Source: Bosea vaviloviae (GTDB lineage: Bacteria > Pseudomonadota > Alphaproteobacteria > Rhizobiales > Beijerinckiaceae). Taken from it: DNA of 64,000 bases. Numbering within the stretch: the first letter of the stretch is position 1; each line of letters begins with the position of its first letter. The position numbers were made by a program, and so were the translations under genes. Positions 1-7,911 of this stretch are shown piece by piece. The notes below the pieces were generated by a model. It saw only the letters and a list, made by a program, of their open reading frames with translations. It did no database searches and had not been told where the DNA came from. The stretch spans positions 434,001 through 498,000 of the forward strand of contig NZ_CP017147.1 in the NCBI RefSeq assembly GCF_001741865.1. The letters are read 5' to 3'.

Positions 1-2
1 AG

Positions 3-1493
3 CCTGCTTTGGCGCTGACCCATGTCACGCTCTCGGCAGATGTCGCGGCGCCATTGATCACGGCCGGAGCCAGCACGGTGCTGGTCGCCGAACATCCGGA
101 AGAGGCCGGTCTGCTCGCCGCCCTCGATCAAGTGTCCGCTCGCAATCGCCTGCGCGACGATGTTAGAGACGAACCGGCTGCGACGACAGGCGTCGAGACG
201 GAGACAGGCCCGATGACCGAGCCCGATGCTGAAGCCGAGCCCCATGCTGAAATGATGAAGCGTGGCCGCGCCCGGCGCACGCCGCCGACCATCGATTTGA
301 AGGCACAGGACACGTCAAAGGCGCAAGACACGTCGAGGGCGCAAGACACGTCGAGGGCGCAAGACACGTCGAGGGCGCAAGACGCCCAGCCAGCCGGAAC
401 GGACACGGCGTCCGCAAGCGCAGCCGCGTCCGAGGCCGTGCTGCCGACCGAGGCGCTGCCCCAGGAATTCGTCGCGCCCGATTTCACCGCGCCCGAGACC
501 AAGCCTTCGACCGGGCGTGCCGGCCCGGACGATGAAGGATCGCACCGCGCGGGCGCTGCCCAAACACCCTCTCTTCCGGAGACGAAATCGCGCCTGCCCT
601 GGCCGGCCCTGGCGCTTGCCGGCATCGTCGGCGGCGTGGTTGGCGCCGGGCTTACCATGCTGGCCTGGAGCCGCGCGACGCCTGCCGTCGACGTTACGCA
701 GATCGCCGAACTCCGCGCCCGGCTCGACAGCCTGCAAGGCGCCACCGCCGCGCTCGACCGCAAGGCGGATGCCGCCGTCAAGGCCGGAACGGAGGCGCAG
801 GCCGCCGCGACCCGGTTTGGCGAACAGGCGAAGGCGCAAGGCACCCAGAGTGCCGATGCCGGTGCCATCGCAAGTTTGAGTGCCCAGGCCCAGCGCGCCG
901 AAGCCGCCGCCAACGCGCTCGGCCAGCGGCTCGGCACGGTCGAGACCCTCGCCAAGACAGCCTCCGCACCCAGCCCGCAGGCCCTTGCCGCGGCACGCAT
1001 CGTCCTGGCCGAGCGCATCCAGAGCGCCATCGCCTCAGGCCAGCCCTTCGCCGGCGATGTCGCAGCGCTCGCCAAGGGCGGCGGCGCGCCCGAGCAGATC
1101 GCGGCGCTGAGCGCGGTCGCGACGACCGGCGCCCCGACCCGTGACACGCTGCTTACGCAGTTCCGCACGCATCGAGCGATGTTCGCCAGGGAAATGACGC
1201 CGGCAACCGCCAGTTGGCAGGACCGCGTGCTCGGGCTCGCCAGCCGCATCGTCACGATCCGCCCCGTGGGCGACACCGGCTCCAACGATCCCGCCACCTT
1301 GCTGATCCGGCTGGAAAACGCGCTGGCGAGCGGGAATATCGTCGTGGCGGCCGGCCTCTGGAACCAGCTGCCCGAGCCGGCGCGGCTCGGCAGCGTCGAT
1401 TTCGGCGCAGCTTTGCAAAAACGGGCCCAGGCAGATGCCGCGATTGCAAAAATCGCACAGGATGCCGTCGCCGCGCTCGGCGCGGCGGGCTGA
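3..1493 (+). CDS. Uroporphyrinogen-III synthase C-terminus fused in frame to a Mic60/mitofilin-like membrane protein (5' partial)
   Basis: The frame is open from the window edge to the stop, so the true start lies upstream. The first ~40 residues (LSADVAAPLITAGASTV and onward) read like the final helix-strand region of HemD, which cyclises hydroxymethylbilane in heme synthesis. A low-complexity acidic/Ala-rich linker follows, then one membrane helix (bases ~590-668) and a long Ala-rich coiled coil ending in the conserved C-terminal region of alphaproteobacterial COG4223/Mic60 proteins. These normally shape inner-membrane invaginations and sit beside hemD as a separate gene. An in-frame ATG at 213 could start Mic60 alone, but no stop separates the two parts. 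HemY-like follows 15 bp downstream. Confidence 0.72.
   Translation, partial: PALALTHVTLSADVAAPLITAGASTVLVAEHPEEAGLLAALDQVSARNRLRDDVRDEPAATTGVETETGPMTEPDAEAEPHAEMMKRGRARRTPPTIDLKAQDTSKAQDTSRAQDTSRAQDTSRAQDAQPAGTDTASASAAASEAVLPTEALPQEFVAPDFTAPETKPSTGRAGPDDEGSHRAGAAQTPSLPETKSRLPWPALALAGIVGGVVGAGLTMLAWSRATPAVDVTQIAELRARLDSLQGATAALDRKADAAVKAGTEAQAAATRFGEQAKAQGTQSADAGAIASLSAQAQRAEAAANALGQRLGTVETLAKTASAPSPQALAAARIVLAERIQSAIASGQPFAGDVAALAKGGGAPEQIAALSAVATTGAPTRDTLLTQFRTHRAMFAREMTPATASWQDRVLGLASRIVTIRPVGDTGSNDPATLLIRLENALASGNIVVAAGLWNQLPEPARLGSVDFGAALQKRAQADAAIAKIAQDAVAALGAAG
303..392 (+). repeat. 18-bp tandem repeat inside the HemD-Mic60 linker
   Basis: Unit GCGCAAGACACGTCGAGG occurs as three exact copies (321-374), flanked by a diverged copy before (303-320) and a partial copy after. 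It encodes the six-residue repeat AQDTSR. Because the unit is a multiple of three, copy number can change without breaking the frame. Confidence 0.9.
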
Positions 1494-1508
1494 CGGAGGA
1501 TAGAGTTC

Positions 1509-3188
1509 ATGGTTCGGGTTCTGCTCTATCTCCTCGTCTTCGCCTGCCTCGCGGTCGGCGCCGTCTGGCTCGCCGATCGTCCCGGCGATGTTTCGATTCT
1601 GTGGCAGGGCTACCGCATCGAAACCAGCGTCGCGATCGCCGCCATCGGCGTCGTCGTGCTGGCGATGCTGGCGATGCTGGCCTGGGCGCTTGCGCGCTTC
1701 GTGCTCGGCCTGCCCTCGGCCTTCAGCTTCGCCTCGCGGGCACGCCGCCGCGCCCGCGGCTTTGAGGCCGTCTCGCGCGGCATGGTCGCGATCGGTGCGG
1801 GAGATCCCATCGCCGCCGGCCGCCACGCCGTCGATGCCCGCCGCTTCTCCGGCAACGAGCCCCTGACCCTGCTGCTGGAGGCGCAAGCCGCCCAGCTCTC
1901 CGGCGATCGCGGCCGGGCCGAGGCCGCCTTCAAGACCATGCTCGACAAGCCCGAGACCCGCGTGCTCGGCCTGCGCGGCCTCTTCGTCGAGGCCAGGCGT
2001 CGCGGCGACATGACCGCCGCACGCGCCTTCGCCGACGACGCCGTGCGCCGTTCGCCCTCCCTCGCCTGGGCCAATGACGCCTTGCTCGACTTCCATACCA
2101 GCGCCGGCGACTGGCAGGCGGCGCGCACCGCCGTCGAGCGCCGCGCCGCCCTGAGGCTGGCCGAGAAGGCCGAGGCCAAGCGCCAGCGCGCCGTGCTACT
2201 CGCAGCCGAGGCCCTGCAGGCTCGTGACGGAGAGCCGGAAAAGGCGCTCGCCGCCGCGCTGGAGGCGACCAAGCTCGCGCCCAGCCTGACGCCGGCCGCG
2301 GTGCTGGCCGGCCGCATGCTGGCCGAGCGCGGCGACATCCGCAAAGCTTCCAAGATCCTGGAGGCCGCCTGGAAGGAGGTCTCCCATCCCGACATCGCCG
2401 CCGCCTATCTCGATGTCCGCTCCGGCGACAGCGCCCAGGACCGGCTCAACCGCGCAACCACGCTGGCGAAATTGCGCCCGGCCGACCCTGAAGGCGTGCT
2501 GGCGCTCGCTGGCGCCGCCATCCACGCCCGCGATTTCGCCAAGGCCCGCACGACCTTGAAGCCGCTGCTCGCCGGCGGCGCCTCGGTGCGCGCCTGCCTG
2601 CTGATGGCGGAGCTCGAGGAAGCCGAGCACGGCGCGGCCGGCCGGGTGCGCGAATGGCTCGCACGGGCAACGCGTGCGCCGCGCGACGCCGCCTGGGTCG
2701 CCGACGGGCTGGTCTCTGATCAATGGCTGCCGGTCTCGCCGATCTCGGGTCGGCTCGACGCCTTCGTCTGGACGGTCCCGCCCGCCACACTCGGCAGCCA
2801 TGCTCCGGCGCTCGACGACGTCCTGGCCGATCTCGACGATTCCGCGCCTCTGATCGAGGCCCGCGCCGAAACCGTGACGACCGCCCCCGCAAGCATCCCC
2901 GCCATGCCACCGCCGAAGCCGAGCGAGCCGCCGCCGGCAGCCATCGTCGAGCCTGCACCCAAGCCGCCCGAGGAGGCCAAATCTGCCGCGGAGCCGAAGC
3001 CTGTCGTGGAGCCGAAGCCTGTCGTGGAACCAAAACCGGCCGCGGCCAAGCCCGAGGCCGCATCAGCGAAGGGCGAAGCGCGCGCCACGCCCGTGATCTT
3101 TCCCGTCTCGCATGCACCCGACGATCCCGGGCCGGAAGACGCCCAGATCCTCGAGGAGAAGAAGGCGAAGTTCCGCATCTTCGGCTGA
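1509..3188 (+). CDS. HemY N-terminal domain membrane protein with TPR-like repeats
   Basis: 559 residues. Two membrane helices (about 3-22 and 39-67) precede the HemY_N domain, then TPR-like alpha-helical repeats to about residue 400. The tail (about 460-530) is rich in Pro, Lys and Glu, with EPKPVV repeats. A GGAGG site 10 bases before the ATG supports the start. HemY-like proteins lie next to hemD in many proteobacteria and are linked to late heme synthesis, but the biochemical role is unsettled; this is not protoporphyrinogen oxidase. It is probably co-transcribed with the preceding fusion gene. The stop codon is part of the first unit of the tandem array that follows. Confidence 0.85.
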   Translation: MVRVLLYLLVFACLAVGAVWLADRPGDVSILWQGYRIETSVAIAAIGVVVLAMLAMLAWALARFVLGLPSAFSFASRARRRARGFEAVSRGMVAIGAGDPIAAGRHAVDARRFSGNEPLTLLLEAQAAQLSGDRGRAEAAFKTMLDKPETRVLGLRGLFVEARRRGDMTAARAFADDAVRRSPSLAWANDALLDFHTSAGDWQAARTAVERRAALRLAEKAEAKRQRAVLLAAEALQARDGEPEKALAAALEATKLAPSLTPAAVLAGRMLAERGDIRKASKILEAAWKEVSHPDIAAAYLDVRSGDSAQDRLNRATTLAKLRPADPEGVLALAGAAIHARDFAKARTTLKPLLAGGASVRACLLMAELEEAEHGAAGRVREWLARATRAPRDAAWVADGLVSDQWLPVSPISGRLDAFVWTVPPATLGSHAPALDDVLADLDDSAPLIEARAETVTTAPASIPAMPPPKPSEPPPAAIVEPAPKPPEEAKSAAEPKPVVEPKPVVEPKPAAAKPEAASAKGEARATPVIFPVSHAPDDPGPEDAQILEEKKAKFRIFG

Positions 3189-3290
3189 GGCAAGATTTTG
3201 GGCTGAGGCAAGATTTTGGGCTGAGGCAAGATTTTGGGCTGAGGCAAGATTTTGGGCTGAGGCAGGATCTCCGGCTGGGGATCTCCGGCT
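3183..3290. repeat. 18-bp tandem array overlapping the hemY-like stop codon
   Basis: Unit GGCTGAGGCAAGATTTTG is present four times exactly (3183-3254), followed by a diverged fifth copy and shorter GGCTGGGG-containing copies to about 3290. The TGA of the first unit is the stop codon of the HemY-like gene, so each unit repeats an in-frame stop context. Confidence 0.92.
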
Positions 3291-3368
3291 GGGGCAAGCT
3301 TCATCGCACGACGCAGGCGCGTGCGAAAAGAAGTGCGGCTTTCGGCCCGGGCGCTTATAGCGTCGGTC

Positions 3369-4412
3369 ATGACATCACAGCCAAGCCAATTTGAGACCGC
3401 ACCGCCTGCGGGCGTGACCTTGCATGTGACGGCCGAACAGGCCGGCGCGCGCCTCGACAAGGCGCTCGCCTTGCTGGCCGGCGAGATCTCGCGCGCCCGC
3501 CTGCAGCAGATCGTCAAGGATGGTGGCGTCAGCCTGAACGGCGCGGTCACGACCGATGGCAGCCGCAAGGTCGTCGAGGGCGACGCCTTGACGCTGATCA
3601 TGCCCGAGGCCAAGCCCCCGGCACCGGCGGGGCAGGACATCCCGCTCACCGTGGTGTTCGAGGACGAGCACCTGATCGTCATCGACAAGCCCGCCGGCCT
3701 CGTCGTGCATCCTGCCGGCGGCCATGAGGACGGCACGCTGGTCAACGCCCTGATCGCTCATTGCGGCGAAAGCCTCTCGGGCATCGGCGGCGTCAGGCGA
3801 CCGGGCATCGTGCACCGGCTCGACAAGGACACCAGCGGGCTGCTCGTCGTCGCCAAGAACGACAAGGCCCATCAGGGCCTGGCGAAGCAGTTCGCCGACC
3901 ATGGTCGCACCGGCCCCCTCCAGCGCGCCTATCTCGCCATTGTCTGGGGCTTTCCACGCCGGGCGCACGGCACGATCGAAGCCAATATCGAGCGCTCGAA
4001 CAAGAACCGCGAAAAGATGATGGTCGTGGGCGAGGAGCGCGGGCGCGAGGCGATCACCCATTTCACCGTGATGGAACGCTACCCCGCTTTGCTCAAGGGC
4101 AGGGAGGAGACCGAGGCGCTCGCCAGCATGGTGGAGTGCCGGCTCGAGACCGGGCGCACGCATCAGATCCGCGTCCATATGAGCCATCTCGGCCACCCCC
4201 TGCTCGGCGACCAGCTCTACGGCTCCGGTTTCGCGACCAAGGCGAGCCGCCTGCCCGAGCCCGCCCGTCTGGCGCTGACGCAATTGGGGCGGCAGGCGCT
4301 GCATGCGGCGCTGCTGGGTTTCGCCCATCCCGCCACGGGCGAAGAGATGCTTTTCGAATCCGACCCGCCGTCTGAGTTTGCAAATTTGCAAGCAGAACTC
4401 GCGAGGCTGTGA
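3369..4412 (+). CDS. rluD: RluD-family 23S rRNA pseudouridine synthase
   Basis: About 347 residues. An S4-type RNA-binding domain occupies roughly residues 14-75 and the RluA-type catalytic domain follows, with the signature HRLDKDTSGLLVVAK carrying the catalytic Asp. Further conserved blocks are RKAYLA-like (QRAYLAIVWG) and GRTHQIRVHMSHLGHPLLGD. RluD isomerises uridines in helix 69 of 23S rRNA, important for ribosome maturation. The ATG at 3369 gives the family-typical N-terminus; an upstream in-frame GTG at 3321 would add 16 residues. rpoH follows on the same strand, as in many alphaproteobacteria. Confidence 0.93.
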   Translation: MTSQPSQFETAPPAGVTLHVTAEQAGARLDKALALLAGEISRARLQQIVKDGGVSLNGAVTTDGSRKVVEGDALTLIMPEAKPPAPAGQDIPLTVVFEDEHLIVIDKPAGLVVHPAGGHEDGTLVNALIAHCGESLSGIGGVRRPGIVHRLDKDTSGLLVVAKNDKAHQGLAKQFADHGRTGPLQRAYLAIVWGFPRRAHGTIEANIERSNKNREKMMVVGEERGREAITHFTVMERYPALLKGREETEALASMVECRLETGRTHQIRVHMSHLGHPLLGDQLYGSGFATKASRLPEPARLALTQLGRQALHAALLGFAHPATGEEMLFESDPPSEFANLQAELARL

Positions 4413-4626
4413 GGCAATCTCGCTATCCTGCCCATTTTCCGCCAAGCTGTCATGGCATAGAGTGCGCGTTGGATGCGGATGGCTAAGGGGCGCCGCACGT
4501 GGCTTGAAACAGCGCCGAACCGTTAGCCGGTTCCGGCGTTGTATCTTTCACGACATCCAAAGCCTGCGCGAAGGTTGATCGCGCGGTTGGTTTGCCGCGA
4601 AGCGGGGGCCAAGAAGGAGAACGAGC

Positions 4627-5523
4627 ATGGCGATTGCGTCGCTGCCCGTCATGTCCGCGGAAGGCGGACTGTCACGTTACCTCGACGAGATTCGTAAGTT
4701 CCCGATGCTGGAACCGAACGAGGAATTCATGCTGGCGAAACGCTGGCGCGAGCACGGCGACCGCGATGCGGCGCACCGGCTCGTCACATCCCATCTGCGG
4801 CTCGTGGCCAAGATCGCCATGGGTTATCGCGGCTATGGCCTGCCGATCGGCGAGGTCGTGTCCGAGGGCAATGTCGGCCTGATGCAGGCGGTCAAGCGCT
4901 TCGAGCCCGATAAGGGCTTCCGGCTCGCGACCTATGCAATGTGGTGGATCAAGGCCTCGATCCAGGAATACATCCTGCGTTCCTGGTCGCTGGTGAAGAT
5001 GGGCACCACGGCCAACCAGAAGAAGCTGTTCTTCAATCTGCGCAAAGCCAAGAGCAAGATCTCGGCGCTTGGCGAGGGCGATCTGCGTCCCGAGCAGGTC
5101 AAGACCATCGCTACCAAGCTCGGCGTCAACGAGCAGGACGTCATCGACATGAACCGCCGCCTCGGCGGCGATGCGTCGCTGAACACGCCGCTGCGCGAGG
5201 ATGGCGACGGTGAATGGCAGGACTGGCTGGTCGACGACAGCGAGAGCCAGGAACGCCGCTATGCGGACTCGCAGGAAAGCGACAACCGCCACTCGGCCCT
5301 GCGCGAGGCGCTCGATGTCCTGAACCCGCGCGAGCGCCGCATCTTCGAGGCACGCCGGCTGGCCGAGGACCCGATCACGCTGGAAGAGCTCTCCGAGGAG
5401 TTCAACGTTTCGCGCGAACGCGTCCGCCAGATCGAGGTGCGCGCCTTCGAGAAGGTGCAGGATGCGGTCAAGAAGGCCCTGACCCGCATCGAGGCGCCGC
5501 GCGCGGCGCTGCCGGCGGCTTAA
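4627..5523 (+). CDS. rpoH: RNA polymerase sigma factor RpoH (sigma-32)
   Basis: 298 residues. Region 2 is intact (SEGNVGLMQAVKRFEPDKGF, LATYAMWWIKASIQEYI), the RpoH box QKKLFFNLRKAK is present, and region 4 ends in the helix-turn-helix SRERVRQIEVRAFEKVQ. It directs RNA polymerase to heat-shock promoters. An AAGGAGA-type site lies just before the ATG. The 215-bp leader after rluD probably contains its promoters and any thermosensing structure, none of which I can define. A strong terminator follows. Confidence 0.96.
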   Translation: MAIASLPVMSAEGGLSRYLDEIRKFPMLEPNEEFMLAKRWREHGDRDAAHRLVTSHLRLVAKIAMGYRGYGLPIGEVVSEGNVGLMQAVKRFEPDKGFRLATYAMWWIKASIQEYILRSWSLVKMGTTANQKKLFFNLRKAKSKISALGEGDLRPEQVKTIATKLGVNEQDVIDMNRRLGGDASLNTPLREDGDGEWQDWLVDDSESQERRYADSQESDNRHSALREALDVLNPRERRIFEARRLAEDPITLEELSEEFNVSRERVRQIEVRAFEKVQDAVKKALTRIEAPRAALPAA

Positions 5524-5546
5524 CCCGCGGCCGTTCATCAGCAAAG

Positions 5547-5572
5547 AAAAGGGGCGCGATGCGCCCCTTTTT
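5547..5572. terminator. Bidirectional Rho-independent terminator after rpoH
   Basis: An 11-bp perfect stem (AAAAGGGGCGC pairing with GCGCCCCTTTT) with a GAT loop, U-rich on both strands, sits between the convergent rpoH and DUF2125 genes. Confidence 0.9.
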
Positions 5573-5581
5573 CATGTGCGG

Positions 5582-6634
5582 TCAGTACAAGGGCAGGAGC
5601 GGCTGGACCGGCAGGCGGATCGGCCCGAGATAGACGCGGCCCTCGCGCAGCACCACCGGCGGCAACGCCGTCAGGCCGGGCGCCGCACCCGGTGCCTGCG
5701 CGCTGGCCCGGCCCCCGAGCAGGCCCCCAAGGCCACCGAGCCCCCCCCCGACCGGAACGCCGGCGATCTGCTTGATGCCCGCGAGCGAGGCCTGGATCTG
5801 TCCGGAAACACGATGCGTCTGGTCGAGCAGCAACAGGCCGCTCGCCTCGATGCGGGCCGGGCCCTTGACTGAGACCAGCTTCGTCAACTCGATCTGCCCG
5901 CCAGCGCTGCGCCAGCGCTCCAGCGCATCGGGATTGAAACCGAGCTTGAAGGCCTCGGCCTGCGTCAGGGTCGCCTGGATGTCGACATCGCCGGCCTCGC
6001 TCGTGCCGAGCAGCGCATCGAGCGCAGGTAGGACGGAGCCCTTGGTGCTGATGGCGAGATCGGTGGCCTGATCGCTTGCCGGGCGCGTCGGATTGCGGCG
6101 CAGATGGACCTCCAGGCTGGCCGCGCGCCAGCCTTCATTGGCCTGGCCGGGCGCGGCGAGGGTCGCATTCGGCTCGGTCATGACCAGGGAGACCTGCTGG
6201 GGCGCCGTGCCGTTATGCGTCAGGCTTGCCTCGAGCCGAGCCCAGGCCAGATCGAGCTTGCGGCCTTCGGGCAGGCTGGCCTGCAGCGGGCCGGTGATCT
6301 GCATAATGACGAGCCCGGGCGAATAGATCTGCCCGAGCGCGAGGCTTGGCCCGGTCTGCAGCTTCACCGCATCGCCCCAGCGCACAGAGGTCAATTCCAG
6401 CGACGCGCAACGCAGTTCGACACGAAACGGAAAACCGCTGATCGAACGGTCCAGGCAGCTCCAGCTGCGACCGAGGCCGGCCTCGCGCACCAGCGCCGTG
6501 TCGACCGCCTCCGCGACACGCCCGCGCACCACGAACCAGAAGCCGCTCCAGGCGGCGGCCAGCAACGCGAGCAGTACGAAGGGCGCATAGAGCCAGAACC
6601 GGCTGCGGCGACGCGTGGGAGGAAGATCGGTCAT
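5582..6634 (-). CDS. DUF2125 family membrane-anchored protein
   Basis: About 350 residues from the internal Met giving MTDLPPTRRRSRFW; an upstream Met adds only five residues. One N-terminal membrane helix (about 12-35) is followed by a large periplasmic beta-rich region that includes CLDRSISGFPFRVELRC, a pattern seen in DUF2125 proteins. A Gly/Leu-rich stretch lies near residues 285-305. The function of the family is unknown. It is divergent from chaC and convergent with rpoH. Confidence 0.82.
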   Translation of the reverse strand: MTDLPPTRRRSRFWLYAPFVLLALLAAAWSGFWFVVRGRVAEAVDTALVREAGLGRSWSCLDRSISGFPFRVELRCASLELTSVRWGDAVKLQTGPSLALGQIYSPGLVIMQITGPLQASLPEGRKLDLAWARLEASLTHNGTAPQQVSLVMTEPNATLAAPGQANEGWRAASLEVHLRRNPTRPASDQATDLAISTKGSVLPALDALLGTSEAGDVDIQATLTQAEAFKLGFNPDALERWRSAGGQIELTKLVSVKGPARIEASGLLLLDQTHRVSGQIQASLAGIKQIAGVPVGGGLGGLGGLLGGRASAQAPGAAPGLTALPPVVLREGRVYLGPIRLPVQPLLPLY

Positions 6635-6741
6635 ACGGCGGCAGTCCATTGCGAAAAAGCGAGCGGATTGTTAGCTGCCGCCGAGCAAGGACGCCAGTGC
6701 GCCCATCAAGCAGGCGGCCACGGCAAAATTATGGGGTGACG

Positions 6742-7305
6742 ATGACAGCTGATCTCGGTGCGAGCGATCTCTGGGTCTTCGGCTATGGCTCGCTGATCTG
6801 GCGGCCTGGCTTTCCTTTTGAGGAAAGCGTCGTCGCGCGGCTGCACGGCTACCACCGCTCACTTTGCATCTTCTCGCATGTCCATCGCGGCACGCCCGAA
6901 CGTCCCGGCCTCGTACTGGGCCTCGATCGCGGCGGCATCTGCCGCGGCCTTGCCTTCCGGGTCGCAGCCGGCGAGGCGGCCGAGACCGTGACCTATCTGC
7001 GCGCCCGCGAACAGGCGACTTCGGTCTATCTCGAGCGCCATATGCCGGTGCGGCTCGATGATGGGCGCAACGTCAAGGCGCTGGTCTATGTCGCCGACCG
7101 CAAGCACCTGCAATATGCCGGGCGGCTGCCGCCGGACAAGGTGCTGGAGCTGGTACGCAACGGGCGCGGCGGCTCGGGCGAGAACCCGGACTATGTGCTG
7201 CAGACCCATGAACATCTGCGCAAGATGGGCGTCTTCGACCCTGTCCTCGCCGAGCTCGCGCAAAAACTCGCCCCCGGCCTCGGCGAGCCGCGCCCGCCGC
7301 TCTAA
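6742..7305 (+). CDS. chaC: ChaC-like gamma-glutamylcyclotransferase
   Basis: 187 residues. The N-terminal VFGYGSLIWRPGF block is the gamma-glutamylcyclotransferase substrate loop, and YLRAREQ supplies the probable catalytic Glu. The conserved end ENPDYVLQTHEHLRKMGV is also present. ChaC enzymes split glutathione into 5-oxoproline and Cys-Gly in the cytosol. Residue similarity starts at this ATG, so I prefer it to an upstream Met. Confidence 0.9.
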   Translation: MTADLGASDLWVFGYGSLIWRPGFPFEESVVARLHGYHRSLCIFSHVHRGTPERPGLVLGLDRGGICRGLAFRVAAGEAAETVTYLRAREQATSVYLERHMPVRLDDGRNVKALVYVADRKHLQYAGRLPPDKVLELVRNGRGGSGENPDYVLQTHEHLRKMGVFDPVLAELAQKLAPGLGEPRPPL

Positions 7306-7312
7306 TATCGGC

Positions 7313-7702
7313 TCAGACCTCCGGCATCAGGTCGAGCAGCGCCGCGCGGCGGCTCATGCCGTCCTCTGCCAGCAGATGGACATGGATTTCGCGCGCGCCG
7401 GCTTGCGTCACCGCCTGCCGCCAGCGCGTCAGCGCTGCCTCGACCCCGAACGGCCCGCTGTCGCGCGCGGCGAGGATCTCGCGATCCGGCGAGACCGCCA
7501 GCAGCACCGCATCGGTGAAGCCGAGCGCATGATCGTCCGAGACCGTGAAGACCGAGGCGACGTAGCGCCGGCCCGAACGTCCGCGCCAGGCGGTGAAGCG
7601 ACGCTCTGTCAGGCCCGCCGTGCTGCGCAGCGGCATTTCGCGCGCCGAGACCACGGGCTCGTCAGCGAAAAGATCGGCGTGGGAATAGGCGAGAGCGGCC
7701 AT
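7313..7702 (-). CDS. Uncharacterised 129-residue protein under a LexA (SOS) box
   Basis: No domain recognised. The sequence is soluble, basic in the middle (RRFTAWRGRSGRRYVASVF) and contains no membrane segment. It appears to be a single-gene transcript, ending 8 bp from the convergent chaC. A perfect alphaproteobacterial LexA box lies 21 bp upstream of the ATG, where bound LexA would cover the promoter, so expression on DNA damage is likely. The function is unknown; a cell-cycle, repair or inhibitor role would be speculation. Confidence 0.78.
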   Translation of the reverse strand: MAALAYSHADLFADEPVVSAREMPLRSTAGLTERRFTAWRGRSGRRYVASVFTVSDDHALGFTDAVLLAVSPDREILAARDSGPFGVEAALTRWRQAVTQAGAREIHVHLLAEDGMSRRAALLDLMPEV

Positions 7703-7722
7703 CCGTTCCTCCTTTTGTTCCA

Positions 7723-7737
7723 GAACAAAATGAGAAC
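7723..7737 (-). promoter_or_regulatory. LexA (SOS) box
   Basis: GAACAAAATGAGAAC, read on the gene's strand as GTTCTCATTTTGTTC, matches the alphaproteobacterial LexA consensus GTTC-N7-GTTC exactly. It lies immediately upstream of the 129-residue protein gene. Confidence 0.85.
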
Positions 7738-7769
7738 GAACAAGCTATCTGTCAAGGGGAGCAGGCCTA

Positions 7770-7817
7770 GATCACGTCGCATTCGGACGGGAACGTCCGA
7801 ATGCGAAAAACGTGATC
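7770..7817. repeat. Compound palindrome
   Basis: A 12-bp perfect stem (CGCATTCGGACG and its complement) with a 4-base loop is nested inside an outer 8-bp stem (GATCACGT and ACGTGATC). It lies between the SOS-box gene and plsC and could form a hairpin in either transcript. Confidence 0.8.
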
Positions 7818-7831
7818 GATTCCTAGAGTTT

Positions 7832-7883
7832 AGAGCATTGCTCACGCGAAAAAACCGGCATCCACTTTTTCGCGCAATGCTCT
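7832..7883. repeat. Interspersed palindromic repeat, type A
   Basis: Outer stem AGAGCATTGC / GCAATGCTCT, with a core of GCGAAAAA and TTTTTCGC arms around an ACCGG-like centre. Relatives occur at 12264, 45803 and 58065. It is downstream of plsC and may act as a terminator. Confidence 0.85.
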
Positions 7884-7911
7884 AGGCAGCCGGCCTTGCT
7901 GACAGTTGCTG

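Noticed and set aside
303..392. Possible CRISPR array (short repeats)
   Set aside because: Units are tandem without spacers and lie inside a coding frame; the array at 3183 is the same.
128..1510. Long minus-strand ORF (460 codons) opposite the HemD-Mic60 gene
   Set aside because: It is a by-product of GC-rich codon use; the plus frame has recognisable domains and continues into hemY with a good ribosome-binding site.
4503..4509. CTTGAAA upstream of rpoH as a heat-shock -35 element
   Set aside because: No acceptable -10 (CYTATNT-like) lies at the proper spacing, so autoregulation cannot be claimed.
7705..7720. Second SOS-like GTTC pair just before the 129-residue gene
   Set aside because: The spacer is eight bases, not seven, and it overlaps the start region; only the 7723 box fits.
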